64,000 bases of DNA from Pseudomonas sp. ML2-2023-3 (GCF_037055275.1 NZ_CP146343.1:196001-260000), one strand, 5' to 3'; positions 1 to 9,894 are shown, numbered from the stretch's first letter. Translations and numbers: made by a program. Notes: a model not told the origin generated them from the letters alone.

Positions 1-1
1 G

Positions 2-427
2 ACCACTTGCGCCCGCGAAGCCCTGCTGGCGTGCGGCATGCGCCGAGTGATGCTGCTGACACCCGACAAGACCTCAACCGCCCTGAGCGTGAATCAGATA
101 GCCGGACTGGCAAAGACAGCCTTCGACCTGAACATCACCATCAACGAGAGCACCGCACTCCAGCGCTTGATGGCGCAACCGGCTCAGGTACGCCTGACAC
201 CCGAGAACAATGGCGTCATATCCGCGGTTTTACCCTACAGCCTGCGCAGCCTGTTCCCTGGCGAGCATCTACTGTTACGCTCTCTGAGCAACAACGGCCG
301 CGTGGTCATGCTGGTACTGGCAGACCAGGGCGGCGGACCCTTTTCGGAAACCAGCGTGCAGGCATTCGGCAAAACGGCCCAATGCATCGAGAAAGCCCTG
401 AATAGCTTTAGTAGTCGCGGGCGCTAG
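2..427 (+). CDS. HDOD-type signalling protein, C-terminal part only
   Basis: An open frame enters from the left edge and ends at a TAG at 425-427, so only the last 141 residues are present. The visible part has no HDOD motif. It looks like the GAF-like tail that follows the HDOD domain in a Pseudomonas protein encoded just upstream of rhdA; this is recalled from family and synteny, not proven here. Readable features are a run of alternating hydrophobic strands, a GGG turn after LADQ, and an amphipathic final helix (about the last 25 residues). The gene ends 38 bases before rhdA on the same strand, so co-transcription is possible. The alternative is an unrelated GAF-domain protein. Confidence 0.55.
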   Translation, partial: TTCAREALLACGMRRVMLLTPDKTSTALSVNQIAGLAKTAFDLNITINESTALQRLMAQPAQVRLTPENNGVISAVLPYSLRSLFPGEHLLLRSLSNNGRVVMLVLADQGGGPFSETSVQAFGKTAQCIEKALNSFSSRGR

Positions 428-465
428 CGCTACAATCCCCCCCTTTTTTGCTCTGGAGGCTTCAC

Positions 466-1293
466 ATGCCTGGCTTCTCTGGCTTGCCGTTAGTGATTGA
501 ACCAAGCGACCTGTTCGCCCGGCTCAACGCTCCCGAACTGATCGTGGTCGACTTGACCAGCGTCGCGCGTTACGAAGCCGGGCATATTCCGGGGGCTCGC
601 TTCGTCGACCCGAAGCGCACGCAACTGGGGCTGCCACCGGCGCCCGGCCTGCTGCCGACCCAGGCGGCGCTCGAAGCGTTGTTCGGCGAGTTGGGGCACA
701 ACCCCGATGCGGTCTACGTCGTGTATGACGACGAAGGCGGCGGCTGGGCCGGGCGCTTCATCTGGCTGCTGGATGTGATCGGACACAAGGCTTATCACTA
801 TCTGGATGGCGGCATTCACGCATGGACAGGTGACGGTTACGCCGTCAGCCAGGATGTACCCGCTGCAGCCGGTGGCCCGGTGGCACTGACTCTGCACGAT
901 GAACCCACCGCAACCCGCGAGTACCTGCAAAGCCGTTTGGGCGCCCCGGATCTGGCGATCTGGGATGCGCGCAGCGAAGCCGAATACACGGGCGAAAAAG
1001 TGCTCGCCGCCAAGGGTGGGCATATCCCCGGCGCGAAGAATTTTGAATGGACCGCAGGCATGGATAAAACCCGCAACCTGCGTATCCGCACTGACATGGC
1101 GCAGATCCTCAAGGATCTGGGCATCACGCCAGACAAAGAAGTGATTACCCACTGCCAGACTCACCACCGTTCTGGCTTTACTTATCTCGTTGCCAAATCG
1201 CTCGGTTATCCGCGCGTCAAAGGCTACGCCGGCTCTTGGGGCGAATGGGGCAACCATCCCGATACCCCTGTCGAGCTGCCTGTAAAAAATTAA
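466..1293 (+). CDS. rhdA: Thiosulfate:cyanide sulfurtransferase (rhodanese) RhdA
   Basis: Rhodanese moves sulfane sulfur from thiosulfate or another donor to cyanide or protein thiols in the cytoplasm. The 275-residue protein has the two tandem rhodanese domains of the family: an inactive N-terminal copy (about 10-130) and a catalytic C-terminal copy (about 150-270). The active loop CQTHHRS begins at Cys230, the loop type known from Azotobacter vinelandii RhdA, which differs from the CRKGVT loop of mitochondrial rhodanese. The ATG at 466 is chosen because GGAGG lies 6 bases upstream; an upstream TTG at 448 has no such site. psd follows after 9 bases, so the two are probably one transcript. 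Function is well supported by motif and length. Confidence 0.95.
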   Translation: MPGFSGLPLVIEPSDLFARLNAPELIVVDLTSVARYEAGHIPGARFVDPKRTQLGLPPAPGLLPTQAALEALFGELGHNPDAVYVVYDDEGGGWAGRFIWLLDVIGHKAYHYLDGGIHAWTGDGYAVSQDVPAAAGGPVALTLHDEPTATREYLQSRLGAPDLAIWDARSEAEYTGEKVLAAKGGHIPGAKNFEWTAGMDKTRNLRIRTDMAQILKDLGITPDKEVITHCQTHHRSGFTYLVAKSLGYPRVKGYAGSWGEWGNHPDTPVELPVKN

Positions 1294-1302
1294 GGACCTT
1301 GA

Positions 1303-2154
1303 ATGAAAACGCGTTTGTTTCTCCTCAGCCAGTACCTGTTGCCGCATCACCTGCTGTCACGCCTGGCCGGCTGCATTGCCGAGTGCCGCGTGCGCTGGTT
1401 CAAGAATGCATTCACAACCTGGTTCGCCAAGCGTTACCAAGTGGACATGTCCCAGGCACTGGTTGAAGACGTTACCGCCTACGAGCACTTCAATGCCTTC
1501 TTCACCCGCGCCCTGAAAGACGGCGCCCGCCCGCTGGATCAAACTCCGGGCGCCGTGTTGAGCCCTGCCGATGGCGCTGTCAGCCAACTGGGCCCGATTG
1601 AACATGGTCGCGTGTTCCAGGCCAAAGGCCACAGCTACAGCGTGCTGGAACTGGTGGGTGGCGATGCCGCTGTGGCAGCACAGTTCATGGGCGGCGACTT
1701 TGCCACCATCTACCTGTCGCCAAAGGATTACCACCGCGTACACATGCCGTTGGCAGGCACCTTGCGCGAGATGATCTACGTGCCGGGCCGCCTGTTCTCG
1801 GTTAACCAGACTACCGCCGAAAACGTGCCGGAGCTGTTTGCCCGCAACGAGCGTGCAGTGTGCATCTTTGATACCGAACGCGGCCCGATGGCCGTGATTT
1901 TGGTGGGTGCCATGATCGTGGCGTCGATTGAAACCGTATTTGCCGGCCTGGTCACGCCGCCTAAACGCGAGCTGAAAACCTTCCGCTACGACGAAGCTGC
2001 ACGTGCGCCGATCCACCTGGAAAAAGGTGCCGAGCTGGGTCGCTTCAAACTGGGTTCGACTGCAATCGTGCTGTTCGGTGCCGATCAAGTGAAGTGGGCT
2101 GAAGGCCTGGCGGCGGGAACGCCGGTGATGATGGGGCAGAAGATCGGTGAGTAA
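1303..2154 (+). CDS. psd: Phosphatidylserine decarboxylase proenzyme
   Basis: Converts phosphatidylserine to phosphatidylethanolamine at the inner membrane, the last step of PE synthesis. The proenzyme of 283 residues carries the self-cleavage motif LGST, with Ser252 expected to become the pyruvoyl prosthetic group, leaving a large beta chain and a short alpha chain of about 32 residues. The conserved block with DYHRVHMP lies near residues 145-152. Length and motifs fit the bacterial type I enzyme. It starts 9 bases after rhdA and is followed by a large palindrome, so transcription of the rhdA-psd pair probably ends there. The ATG at 1303 has an AAGGA-like site just upstream. Confidence 0.96.
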   Translation: MKTRLFLLSQYLLPHHLLSRLAGCIAECRVRWFKNAFTTWFAKRYQVDMSQALVEDVTAYEHFNAFFTRALKDGARPLDQTPGAVLSPADGAVSQLGPIEHGRVFQAKGHSYSVLELVGGDAAVAAQFMGGDFATIYLSPKDYHRVHMPLAGTLREMIYVPGRLFSVNQTTAENVPELFARNERAVCIFDTERGPMAVILVGAMIVASIETVFAGLVTPPKRELKTFRYDEAARAPIHLEKGAELGRFKLGSTAIVLFGADQVKWAEGLAAGTPVMMGQKIGE

Positions 2155-2159
2155 ATAAT

Positions 2160-2261
2160 GTAGTCGCTGCCGAAGGCTGCGATGGGCTGCAAAGCGGCCC
2201 CCGCTTTTGTATTAAAAGCGAAGGCCCTGCGGGCCTTATCGCAGCCTGCGGCAGCGACTAC
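2160..2261. repeat. Large inverted repeat (GTAGTCGCTGCCG family)
   Basis: Arms 2160-2182 and 2239-2261 are inverted copies matching at 22 of 23 positions. The interior holds smaller palindromes such as aaggccctgcgggcctt (2221-2237). It sits between the convergent genes psd and serB. A second element with the same outer sequence (GTAGTCGCTG) occurs at 27219-27297, so this is a dispersed repeat family. It probably limits read-through between the two genes, although it has no T-tract. Confidence 0.8.
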
Positions 2262-2270
2262 ACGTATTCA

Positions 2271-3485
2271 CTAGCCCTGGCTGTTACGGTCGCGCTGGCC
2301 CAGCAGGTACAGCACACCATCCAGGCCCAGAGTCGAAATGGCATGTCTGGCCGATTTTTTAACCAGTGGCTTGGCGCGGAATGCCACACCCAGCCCGGCA
2401 ATTGCCAGCATCGGCAAGTCGTTGGCACCATCACCGACCGCAATGGTCTGCTCCAGGCTCAAGCCTTCCTTTTGCGCCAGCTCACGCAGCAAGTCCGCCT
2501 TGCGCTGTGCGTCGACAATCGGCTCAACCGCAACACCGGTCACCTTGCCATCCACCACTTCCAGCTCGTTGGCGAACACATAGTCGATGCCCAGCTTCGC
2601 CTGTACCTGCTTGGCAAAATACGTGAAGCCGCCCGACAGGATGGCGGTCTTGTAGCCCAAGCGCTTGAGTTCCGCGAACAGCACTTCGGCGCCTTCGGTC
2701 AGGCGCAGCGAGGCACCGATGGCATCCAGCACGCCCACATCCAGACCTTTGAGCAGCGCCATGCGCTCCTTGAAGCTGGCCTTGAAGTCCAGCTCACCGG
2801 CCATGGCGCGCTCGGTGATTGCAGCCACCTGGTCACCCACGCCCGCAGCCTTGGCCAACTCGTCGATCACTTCGGCTTCGATCAGGGTCGAGTCCATGTC
2901 GAACACCGCCAGACGGCGATTGCGGCGGAACAGGGTGTCTTCCTGAAGCGCGATATCAACACCCAGCTCTTGGGCCAGGTTGAAGAAATCGGCACGTAGC
3001 GCGTCAATATCCGCAGGCTCGCCGCACACACGCAGTTCGATGCAACTTTTGCTCAACTGCGTCGGGGCGTCCAGCGGTACACGGCCAGACAAGCGATCAG
3101 TCTGTTCGATGTTCAAACCGTGCTGGCTGATCACCGATGTCACGCGCTGCAACTCATGGGCAGTCACCTGGCGGCTCATCAGCGTCACCACATGACGGGT
3201 CTGGCTTTGCTCATTGACCCAGCGCTGGTAATGCTCTTCGCTGATCGGGTCAAAACGCAGTTGCAGCCCCTCTTGGGCGATCAATGGCTGCAGGTCTTTG
3301 AGCACCGCCGAAACCAGCTCTGCTTGTGGAATTTCCACCAGAAAACCCAACGACAAAACGCCATGGATAGCGGCCTGACCGATGTCGAGAATATTCACAC
3401 CATTGCTGGCCAATACACCAGTAATGGCCGCAGTGAGACCCGGACGGTCCTCACCTGTGATGTTTATCAGGACGATTTCGCGCAA
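2271..3485 (-). CDS. serB: Phosphoserine phosphatase SerB with N-terminal ACT domains
   Basis: Dephosphorylates L-3-phosphoserine, the last step of serine synthesis, in the cytoplasm. The 404-residue protein is longer than the E. coli enzyme (about 320) because of an N-terminal ACT-type regulatory region (about 1-180; the first ACT motif is NITGEDRPGLTAAI). The HAD phosphatase follows, with the nucleophile motif FDMDSTLIEAE near residue 195, the SGG motif of HAD motif II and GDGANDLPML near the end. The ACT domains suggest amino-acid feedback control. Divergent from the AhpA/YtjB-type gene at 3618, the same arrangement as smp/ytjB-serB in E. coli. Confidence 0.95.
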   Translation of the reverse strand: MREIVLINITGEDRPGLTAAITGVLASNGVNILDIGQAAIHGVLSLGFLVEIPQAELVSAVLKDLQPLIAQEGLQLRFDPISEEHYQRWVNEQSQTRHVVTLMSRQVTAHELQRVTSVISQHGLNIEQTDRLSGRVPLDAPTQLSKSCIELRVCGEPADIDALRADFFNLAQELGVDIALQEDTLFRRNRRLAVFDMDSTLIEAEVIDELAKAAGVGDQVAAITERAMAGELDFKASFKERMALLKGLDVGVLDAIGASLRLTEGAEVLFAELKRLGYKTAILSGGFTYFAKQVQAKLGIDYVFANELEVVDGKVTGVAVEPIVDAQRKADLLRELAQKEGLSLEQTIAVGDGANDLPMLAIAGLGVAFRAKPLVKKSARHAISTLGLDGVLYLLGQRDRNSQG

Positions 3486-3617
3486 GGCACACCCCCATTC
3501 GCTAAAAAAAACGCATTCTACCCACTTTCAGTGACCATCGGGCACCGCCAAGGCTTTGCCGCCTTCAGGCTGCTCGCTATACTGCGCACCAACTTAACGG
3601 ACTAAGAGCCGCGCTCA

Positions 3618-5168
3618 GTGAACCGGCCATTGCCTGTCAAAACCGATAATTTCTTCCTGTTGATCTTCCGGGCCCTGCGTGATCGCCGCGTTCCGATTGC
3701 TCTGCGTATCGCCAGCCATAACGTGATCCTGGTCGCCCTGGCGCTGGTCATTTATGCCGTGGTGATGGGACTGCAATTCAAGCAGGCCATGCACGAGCAG
3801 GCAGATGCCCTGGGTCAGAGCCTGACCACACAAACCGCCACCTCGGCGACCGAGCTGCTGGTGTCCAATGACATCCTCAGTCTCAACGTGCTGCTCAACA
3901 ACCTGACCAAAAACCCGCTGGTGGCCCACGCAGCTATCTACAGCGTCGATAACCGGATCCTCGCCGAAGCCGGCCAGCGTCCCAAAAACGGCTTGCTGGG
4001 CGAAACCGAAGGCGTGTATCAGACCAAGATCACCTTTCAGGATGTGACCGCCGGGCATCTGCGCATCAGCCTGGACATGCACCAGTTTGAGCAGCCGATG
4101 ACCATCAGCCTGCAGAGCATGGGCATTTTGAGCGCCATTCTGCTCGCCCTGGCCCTGGCCTTGAGCTTGCGACTGGGACGCCACATCACCACGCCGCTGC
4201 TGCAATTGCGGGTATGGTTGCGCGAGCCCGATCCTTACACCCCGGCCATTCAGCGCCAGGATGAAATCGGTGATCTGGCCCGCCAGCTTCACAGCCGCCT
4301 CGCCCCTGCGGCGCCAGAGCCGGAACCCGAGCCAGAACCGGAAGAAGACTACGACGACAGCGACTACGAAGAAGCCGAAGACAACGAGCCGACCTTCGAA
4401 GTGCGCAACCTGAGCGATCCGACGTTCGATGAAGCGCCTGCTGCGCCTGCTCCCAAAGCCGCTCCCCGGCAGTTGGTCAGCACCGCAGAAGACGAAAACG
4501 ACGACGAAGACCCGTTCGCTGACTTGCGCGACACCAGCACAGCCACTGCTGCGCCGATTGCGCTGGCCAAGCCAAAACAGGTCGTATCAGCTGCGCCACA
4601 GCCAAGCGCCGTACTGGCGGTGCAGCTGGGGGCACAGGAACAACTGCGTCGCCTGCCCCGCGCCCGCCTGATGGAACTGCTGGAGCGTTATCGCGATTGC
4701 CTGAACCAGGCAGCTTCGCTGTATCAAAGCGAGCTGCATACGCTCAACGATGGCAGCACGCTGATGCTGTTCCATAGCGAAGACAGCGGCGACGATTACC
4801 TGACCAACGCCATTTGCTGCGGCGAACTGCTGCGGGCCCTGGGTCACGCCTTGCAGATCGAAGTCGCGGACAGCGGCATCACCCTGCAATTGCAACTGGG
4901 TCTGGTGCTGGGCGAAGGACTGAACGGCATGAGCCAGATTGACTTGCTACTGACTGAAGTCGCACAGGACGCCCTGGCGCTGTCGCAACACAGCCGCAAC
5001 TTGCTGCTGGTGGAGCGCAAGATCAGCGACGACCCGCTGATCCGTCAGCGCGCCCGTATCCGCCCGATTGCCAGCCCTGAAGGTGCCTGCTGCGTCGAGC
5101 GCCTGATGGAGCCTTATCCATCCATGCTTGAGCGCCAACTGGCGCGGATGCATGAGAATCGTGGCTGA
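3618..5168 (+). CDS. AhpA/YtjB-family inner-membrane protein with acidic linker and cyclase-like tail
   Basis: The N-terminal 215 residues fit the AhpA/YtjB (Smp) family: a membrane helix at about 28-50, a periplasmic sensor-like segment, a second helix at about 160-180 and a HAMP-like stretch. Position divergent from serB supports this. The protein has 516 residues, over twice the E. coli Smp length. After the HAMP-like part comes an acidic Pro/Glu/Asp linker (about 230-310, with repeated EP units). A C-terminal domain (about 335-516) then resembles a class III nucleotide-cyclase fold by hydrophobic pattern and NDGSTLMLF. The usual first metal-binding Asp is not visible (LAVQLG instead), so it is probably inactive; this fold call is inference. 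Start is GTG. Confidence 0.7.
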   Translation: MNRPLPVKTDNFFLLIFRALRDRRVPIALRIASHNVILVALALVIYAVVMGLQFKQAMHEQADALGQSLTTQTATSATELLVSNDILSLNVLLNNLTKNPLVAHAAIYSVDNRILAEAGQRPKNGLLGETEGVYQTKITFQDVTAGHLRISLDMHQFEQPMTISLQSMGILSAILLALALALSLRLGRHITTPLLQLRVWLREPDPYTPAIQRQDEIGDLARQLHSRLAPAAPEPEPEPEPEEDYDDSDYEEAEDNEPTFEVRNLSDPTFDEAPAAPAPKAAPRQLVSTAEDENDDEDPFADLRDTSTATAAPIALAKPKQVVSAAPQPSAVLAVQLGAQEQLRRLPRARLMELLERYRDCLNQAASLYQSELHTLNDGSTLMLFHSEDSGDDYLTNAICCGELLRALGHALQIEVADSGITLQLQLGLVLGEGLNGMSQIDLLLTEVAQDALALSQHSRNLLLVERKISDDPLIRQRARIRPIASPEGACCVERLMEPYPSMLERQLARMHENRG

Positions 5169-5188
5169 CGGCGTGCTCCCGTAGAGGC

Positions 5189-5220
5189 AAAAAAAATCCC
5201 GCACATGTGCGGGATTTTTT
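5189..5220. terminator. Bidirectional intrinsic terminator
   Basis: Stem AATCCCGCACATGTGCGGGATT flanked by an A-run on the left and a T-run on the right, lying between convergent genes ending at 5168 (+) and 5237 (-). Each strand reads as a GC stem followed by T residues, so it can end transcription from both sides. Confidence 0.92.
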
Positions 5221-5236
5221 GTTTCGGGTTACGGCC

Positions 5237-5941
5237 TCAGAAGCGAAACACTTCCATATCCGTACGGATCGGTGAAGCCATCGGAATTCGAGGTTTCTCC
5301 GCACCCTGCTTCGGTGCAGCCTTGGTCTCGGGCTTGCGCATCTCAACCAGCGGCGGCTGGTTGGCCAGTGGCTTGAGCGCCACGGCCAATTGCTCGCTCA
5401 GCTGTTGCAACAACTGACCTTGAGCCTTGACCTGATCCGCCGTGCTGCCCCCGTGTGGCTGCTCCAGGTGAACAATGCGGTTGTCACGCACCTGACCGCG
5501 ACGGTCGATCAAGCGCCATTGCGCATCCAGCACCGCAGGCAAGTTCTTGCCCGAGTCCAGGCGAGTGATCGACAACAGCACCTGCACATCCGGGCTGAAG
5601 CCCGCCGTAGCCGGTGCCAGGACAACCCGCTGGCTGTCCAGGCGCCACGCCAGTTGACGTACCAGAAGTTGATCGATATCCGAAGACAGGCTGCCAGCCC
5701 ATCGACCATCAGTGGCCGCACTCAGACTGCCATCGGGCTGACGTTGCAGCAGGGTTTCACGCTGCAGGTAGTCGGCCACGCTGATCGGGCCAAGTACCAC
5801 GGCCATGCCGGCGCTTTGCGCGGGCTGGCCTGGGGCGCCGCTGTCCAGTTGGTACAAGGCCGCTGGCTGGTGCGTGGTGCACCCCGCCAGACCCAGCACA
5901 CCGGTCAGCAACGCAATTAAAGGAAGGCGTAGAACGTTCAT
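5237..5941 (-). CDS. PqiC/YmbA-type lipoprotein (ABC-type transport auxiliary)
   Basis: A 234-residue lipoprotein: MNVLRLPLIALLTGVLGLAG followed by Cys gives a signal peptide with lipobox LAGC, so it is probably lipidated and outer-membrane anchored. The body (YQLD near the start, LGPISVADYLQR, LLVRQLAWRLDS) matches the PqiC/YmbA (DUF330) family, whose members assist MCE-type lipid transport. The usual pqiA/pqiB partner genes are not adjacent, so its partner is unknown. The start at 5941 is the second of two adjacent ATGs (5944 is the other); a longer frame to 6013 would hide the signal peptide. The C-terminal 35 residues are Lys/Pro-rich. Ends at the shared terminator. Confidence 0.75.
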   Translation of the reverse strand: MNVLRLPLIALLTGVLGLAGCTTHQPAALYQLDSGAPGQPAQSAGMAVVLGPISVADYLQRETLLQRQPDGSLSAATDGRWAGSLSSDIDQLLVRQLAWRLDSQRVVLAPATAGFSPDVQVLLSITRLDSGKNLPAVLDAQWRLIDRRGQVRDNRIVHLEQPHGGSTADQVKAQGQLLQQLSEQLAVALKPLANQPPLVEMRKPETKAAPKQGAEKPRIPMASPIRTDMEVFRF

Positions 5942-6119
5942 CATTCCATCCAGGTGGCCGCCATAGGGCCAGCCACAGTGTGATTCTCGAAAGGTTCGCA
6001 AGCACATTGCCATAAGCCGTGCAGCAAACGCGGCATATCATCCGCGAATATTGGACCTGACTCCAGCGTTGTCGCGCCGATCTGCGCGTAAAAACCCAGA
6101 TCGGGGGCGCTAAACAGCC

Positions 6120-8384
6120 TTAATTGGGCGTTTCTACCAACAAGGCATCCACACGCTGGAAACCACGGGGCAGCTTATTGCCACGACGGCCGCGCTCGCC
6201 TTTGTAGTGCTCCAGGTCGTCAGCCTTGAGTGACAGTGTGCGCTTGCCCGCCTGCAATACCAGCGTGGCGTTGTCTGGCAGCACGGCGAGGTCGGTCACG
6301 TACTCTTCACGACTGGCCACGCGCTCACCGGGAATACCGATGATCTTGTTGCCTTTGCCTTTGCCCAGTTGCGGCAAGTCGCTGACTTTGAAAATCAGCA
6401 GACGACCTTCCGTGGTCACGGCCGCCAGCCAGTTGTGCTCGCGATCTGCCACAGGTCGTGGCTGCATGACTTGCGCCCCTTTAGGCAGGCTGAGCAGCGC
6501 TTTACCGGCCTTGTTCTTGGCTTGCAGGTCTTCACCCTTGACCACAAAACCGTAACCGGCGTCGGACGCGATGACGTACAGCGCATCGTCTTCAGGCAAC
6601 AGCACGCACTCGAACGTCGCACCCGGCGGCGGGGTCAGGCGCCCGGTCAACGGCTCACCCTGGCCACGGGCATTGGGCAGTTTGTGAGCAGGCTCAGAGT
6701 AACTGCGCCCGGTCGAGTCGATAAACACCGCGAACTGGTTGGAGCGTCCGGAGGCCGCTGTCTTGTAGCCATCCCCTGCCTTGTAGGACAGGCCGGTTGC
6801 GTCAAGGTCATGGCCTTTGCCGCAACGAACCCAGCCTTTTTCCGACAGTACAACTGTGACGGCTTCAGTCGGGACCAACTCGTTTTCAGACAGGGCCTTG
6901 GCTTCAGCACGGGACACAATCGGCGAGCGACGGTCGTCGCCATAGGTTTCGGCATCGGCCAGCAACTCGGTACGCACCAGCTTTTTCAGCTTGGTTTCGC
7001 TGCCCAGCAAGGTTTTCAGCTTGGCTTGCTCTTTGCGCAACGCATCCTGCTCGGTGCGCAACTTCATCTCTTCAAGGCGGGCCAATTGGCGCAGACGCGT
7101 GTCGAGGATGTAGTCAGCCTGGATTTCGCTCAGGGCAAAGCGCGCAATCAGCTCGGCCTTGGGATGCTCCTCGGTGCGGATGATGTGAATCACTTCATCG
7201 AGGTTCAAGTAGGCGGTGAGCAATCCGTCCAACAGGTGCAGGCGGCGCTCGACTTTATCGAGGCGGAACTGCAAGCGACGGCGTACGACATTGACCCGGA
7301 ATTCCAGCCATTCCACCAGCAAGGCGCGCAGGTTTTTCAGTTGCGGTTTGCCGTCCAGACCAATGATGTTGATGTTGACCCGGAACGTGGACTCAAGCTC
7401 GGTCACGGCGAACAAGTGCTGCATCAGCTCGTCGAGATCGACTTTGTTATTGCGCGGAATGATCACGATACGGCACGGGTTTTCGTGGTCGGACTCGTCG
7501 CGCAGGTCGGTGACCATTGCCAGCTTGGTTGGCTTGGCCTGCATCAGGGCCGCGATCTGCTCCAATACTTTGGCGCCCGATACCTGATGGGGCAGCGCAG
7601 TGACCACAATGTCGCCGTCTTCAATGTGATACACGGCACGCATGCGCACCGAACCACGGCCGGTCTGATAGATCTTCAGCAGGTCGGCACGGGGGGTGAT
7701 GATTTCAGCTTCGGTCGGGTAGTCCGGGCCCTGGATGTGCTCGCACAGCTGCTCGACCGTGGCCTTGGGCTCATCGAGCAAGCGCACGCACGCGCTGGCA
7801 ACTTCACGCAGGTTGTGCGGTGGCACGTCAGTGGCCATGCCCACGGCAATGCCGGTGGTGCCATTGAGCAGGATATTGGGCAAGCGCGCAGGCAAAACCG
7901 CAGGTTCGTCGAGGGTCCCGTCAAAGTTGGGCACCCAGTCCGCCGTGCCCTGGCCCAGTTCGCTGAGCAGCACTTCGGAATAACGGGACAAGCGCGCTTC
8001 GGTATAACGCATGGCCGCGAACGACTTGGGATCGTCCGGCGCACCCCAGTTGCCCTGGCCGTCGACCAGGGTGTAGCGGTAGCTGAACGGCTGCGCCATC
8101 AACACCATTGCTTCGTAGCACGCCGAGTCGCCGTGGGGGTGGAACTTGCCGAGTACGTCACCGACGGTACGCGCCGATTTCTTGTGCTTGGAATCAGCGT
8201 CCAGGCCCAACTCGCTCATGGCGTACACAATGCGCCGCTGTACGGGCTTGAGGCCGTCGCCGATGTGCGGCAAGGCCCGGTCCATGATTACGTACATGGA
8301 GTAGTTGAGGTAGGCCTGTTCGGTGAAGTCGGCCAGTGACCGGCGTTCTACGCCGTCCAGGCTGAGATCAAGGGAGTCGCTCAT
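6120..8384 (-). CDS. parC: DNA topoisomerase IV subunit A
   Basis: ParC forms the DNA-breaking subunit of topoisomerase IV, which decatenates daughter chromosomes and relaxes supercoils with ParE. The 754-residue protein has the winged-helix cleavage domain, with the catalytic Tyr in RYTEARLS near residue 125. The quinolone-resistance region reads [13 protein letters not shown], with the susceptible-type Ser/Glu residues in place. A coiled-coil segment at about 430-490 precedes the C-terminal beta-pinwheel. Start at ATG 8384 ([11 protein letters not shown]) is preferred to a TTG at 8399 because GAGG lies 5 bases upstream and family members begin this way. Last gene of the minus-strand run from nudF, 11 bases after the retropepsin-like gene. 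Confidence 0.96.
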   Translation of the reverse strand: MSDSLDLSLDGVERRSLADFTEQAYLNYSMYVIMDRALPHIGDGLKPVQRRIVYAMSELGLDADSKHKKSARTVGDVLGKFHPHGDSACYEAMVLMAQPFSYRYTLVDGQGNWGAPDDPKSFAAMRYTEARLSRYSEVLLSELGQGTADWVPNFDGTLDEPAVLPARLPNILLNGTTGIAVGMATDVPPHNLREVASACVRLLDEPKATVEQLCEHIQGPDYPTEAEIITPRADLLKIYQTGRGSVRMRAVYHIEDGDIVVTALPHQVSGAKVLEQIAALMQAKPTKLAMVTDLRDESDHENPCRIVIIPRNNKVDLDELMQHLFAVTELESTFRVNINIIGLDGKPQLKNLRALLVEWLEFRVNVVRRRLQFRLDKVERRLHLLDGLLTAYLNLDEVIHIIRTEEHPKAELIARFALSEIQADYILDTRLRQLARLEEMKLRTEQDALRKEQAKLKTLLGSETKLKKLVRTELLADAETYGDDRRSPIVSRAEAKALSENELVPTEAVTVVLSEKGWVRCGKGHDLDATGLSYKAGDGYKTAASGRSNQFAVFIDSTGRSYSEPAHKLPNARGQGEPLTGRLTPPPGATFECVLLPEDDALYVIASDAGYGFVVKGEDLQAKNKAGKALLSLPKGAQVMQPRPVADREHNWLAAVTTEGRLLIFKVSDLPQLGKGKGNKIIGIPGERVASREEYVTDLAVLPDNATLVLQAGKRTLSLKADDLEHYKGERGRRGNKLPRGFQRVDALLVETPN

Positions 8385-8395
8385 GCGGACCTCAT

Positions 8396-8917
8396 TCAAT
8401 TCGTTGTCTGGCGCAGCAGCATGGTGCCGCCGCGCTGGGTAAATTCAAGTTTTTTCAGCGCACTCATGCCCAGCAGCACTTGCTCGCCTTCGAGCCCTGG
8501 AGCAGCCACTGCACGCACGTCGCGCAGCACAATGGCGCCCAGTTGCAGGCGGTCGATGCGGGTCTGATAGCCCTGAGTGCGACCATTGGCAGTGTTCAGC
8601 GTCACCGGGACACCTTTGGGCAATGCCAGTTGCCTGGCCAGCTCCATCGGCACCGCCACATCGGTGGCGCCGGTATCGAGTAAAAATTCCACCGGCACGT
8701 TGTTGATCCGGCCGCTGGCAACAAAATGACCCTGGGCGTTGCCGAGCAGTTTGACTTCGATATAACCCTCGCCCTGTTGCGAGGAGACTTCGGTGTTGGG
8801 GTTTTCCTGACGCTGTTCCCAGCGCCCGAAAAACTGCGCGGCCAGATACAAACCGGCACACCAGGCCACAATCATAAAGACCCGACCCACACCTTTACCC
8901 GGCGCTTGCTCGCTCAT
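8396..8917 (-). CDS. Retropepsin-like aspartic protease, membrane-anchored
   Basis: A 173-residue protein with one N-terminal membrane helix (about 12-28) and a single retropepsin-like domain. The active motif [12 protein letters not shown] lies near residue 80 and the later [11 protein letters not shown] matches the C-terminal part of the bacterial TIGR02281-type family. Such proteins would dimerise to make an aspartic protease active site, facing the periplasm. Substrate unknown. It overlaps the phytase-like gene by four bases (ATGA) and is followed 11 bases later by parC, so it sits between parE and parC in one run. Pseudomonas commonly keeps this gene here. Confidence 0.85.
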   Translation of the reverse strand: MSEQAPGKGVGRVFMIVAWCAGLYLAAQFFGRWEQRQENPNTEVSSQQGEGYIEVKLLGNAQGHFVASGRINNVPVEFLLDTGATDVAVPMELARQLALPKGVPVTLNTANGRTQGYQTRIDRLQLGAIVLRDVRAVAAPGLEGEQVLLGMSALKKLEFTQRGGTMLLRQTTN

Positions 8918-9894
8918 GACTTGGCACTCCAGCCACCTTGCGGGGCAGCAAAGCGCCAGACAATGGGGCGTTTTTCGCCATCGGCGCGTACATGGTTGCC
9001 GTTATCGACGCCGATCCAGGCACCTTGGGCATCCAGGCTCAAGGCCTCGGTATTGCCATAGCCACTGTTGTATAGCCGGTTGTCGGTCAATGCATCGTTG
9101 GCAAACGACCAGCAGCGTTCGATTTCACCTGTGTCCAGGGTACGACGACAAATGCGGTAGGCCATGCGTTCAAGGGTGAACAGCTTGCCTTCGAACAGCG
9201 CCAGGTCGGCAAAATCCTTTTGCTGCGCCTTGGCCTTGAGTTGTGGCGGCGCCTGTTCAAGCCCCCCTTCACTCATCAATACGCAACCGTTTTCGCAGTC
9301 CCACACACTCTGCTTTTTGCGGATCGTCAGCAAGCCGCGGCGCTCGCGCTCGGCCGCCAGCCATATCTGGTTGCCCTGCGGGTTGACGGCGATACCTTCA
9401 AACAGCGCATTGAAATGCAGCAGCATGCCGCTGGCCCGGGCCTGACGGACCAGCGAAGGGTCGATCTTGAGCCACACCGGTGGGCCTGCCGGCGGAACTT
9501 GCAACACCGCCGCATGGGCTTCACTGACCACATAACGGTTGCCCGCGTCGTCGCAGCTGATGCCTTCAAAATCCAGATTGCCGCCGCGCAACGGGCTGAT
9601 GGCTTTACCCATCATGCGTACACCCCACGGCAAACCGCTTTCGGGCGGCGGCGGAACATCGATGTTCAGGGCCTCGGCGCTCCATTCGGGGTAGCGCTGG
9701 TCAAGACGATAAATCTGATCGTCATCACGATCGGATACCGCCCACAACTCACCCGAGCACAGGGCCAGGCCAGACAGGTTGCCACCTCGCATGCCTTCTA
9801 CCGGATGCTCCGACTGCATGACCAACTCTGGCCAGGTGCTGGCCATTACTGGCGCAGCACCCAACCAGAGCAGCCCCAGCAAGGCACTGCGCAT
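8914..9894 (-). CDS. Secreted esterase-like phytase-family protein
   Basis: A 326-residue protein with a signal peptide (MRSALLGLLWLGAAPVMAS) and a beta-propeller-like body. The repeated strands, including LSGLALCSGELWAVSDRDDD and the FEGIAV motif, fit the 'esterase-like activity of phytase' family (PF13449 type). The true substrate of that family is unclear, so phosphate-ester hydrolysis is only a family inference. Predicted periplasmic. Translationally coupled to its neighbours: its start shares one base with the parE stop, and its stop overlaps the retropepsin start by four bases. Confidence 0.75.
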   Translation of the reverse strand: MRSALLGLLWLGAAPVMASTWPELVMQSEHPVEGMRGGNLSGLALCSGELWAVSDRDDDQIYRLDQRYPEWSAEALNIDVPPPPESGLPWGVRMMGKAISPLRGGNLDFEGISCDDAGNRYVVSEAHAAVLQVPPAGPPVWLKIDPSLVRQARASGMLLHFNALFEGIAVNPQGNQIWLAAERERRGLLTIRKKQSVWDCENGCVLMSEGGLEQAPPQLKAKAQQKDFADLALFEGKLFTLERMAYRICRRTLDTGEIERCWSFANDALTDNRLYNSGYGNTEALSLDAQGAWIGVDNGNHVRADGEKRPIVWRFAAPQGGWSAKS

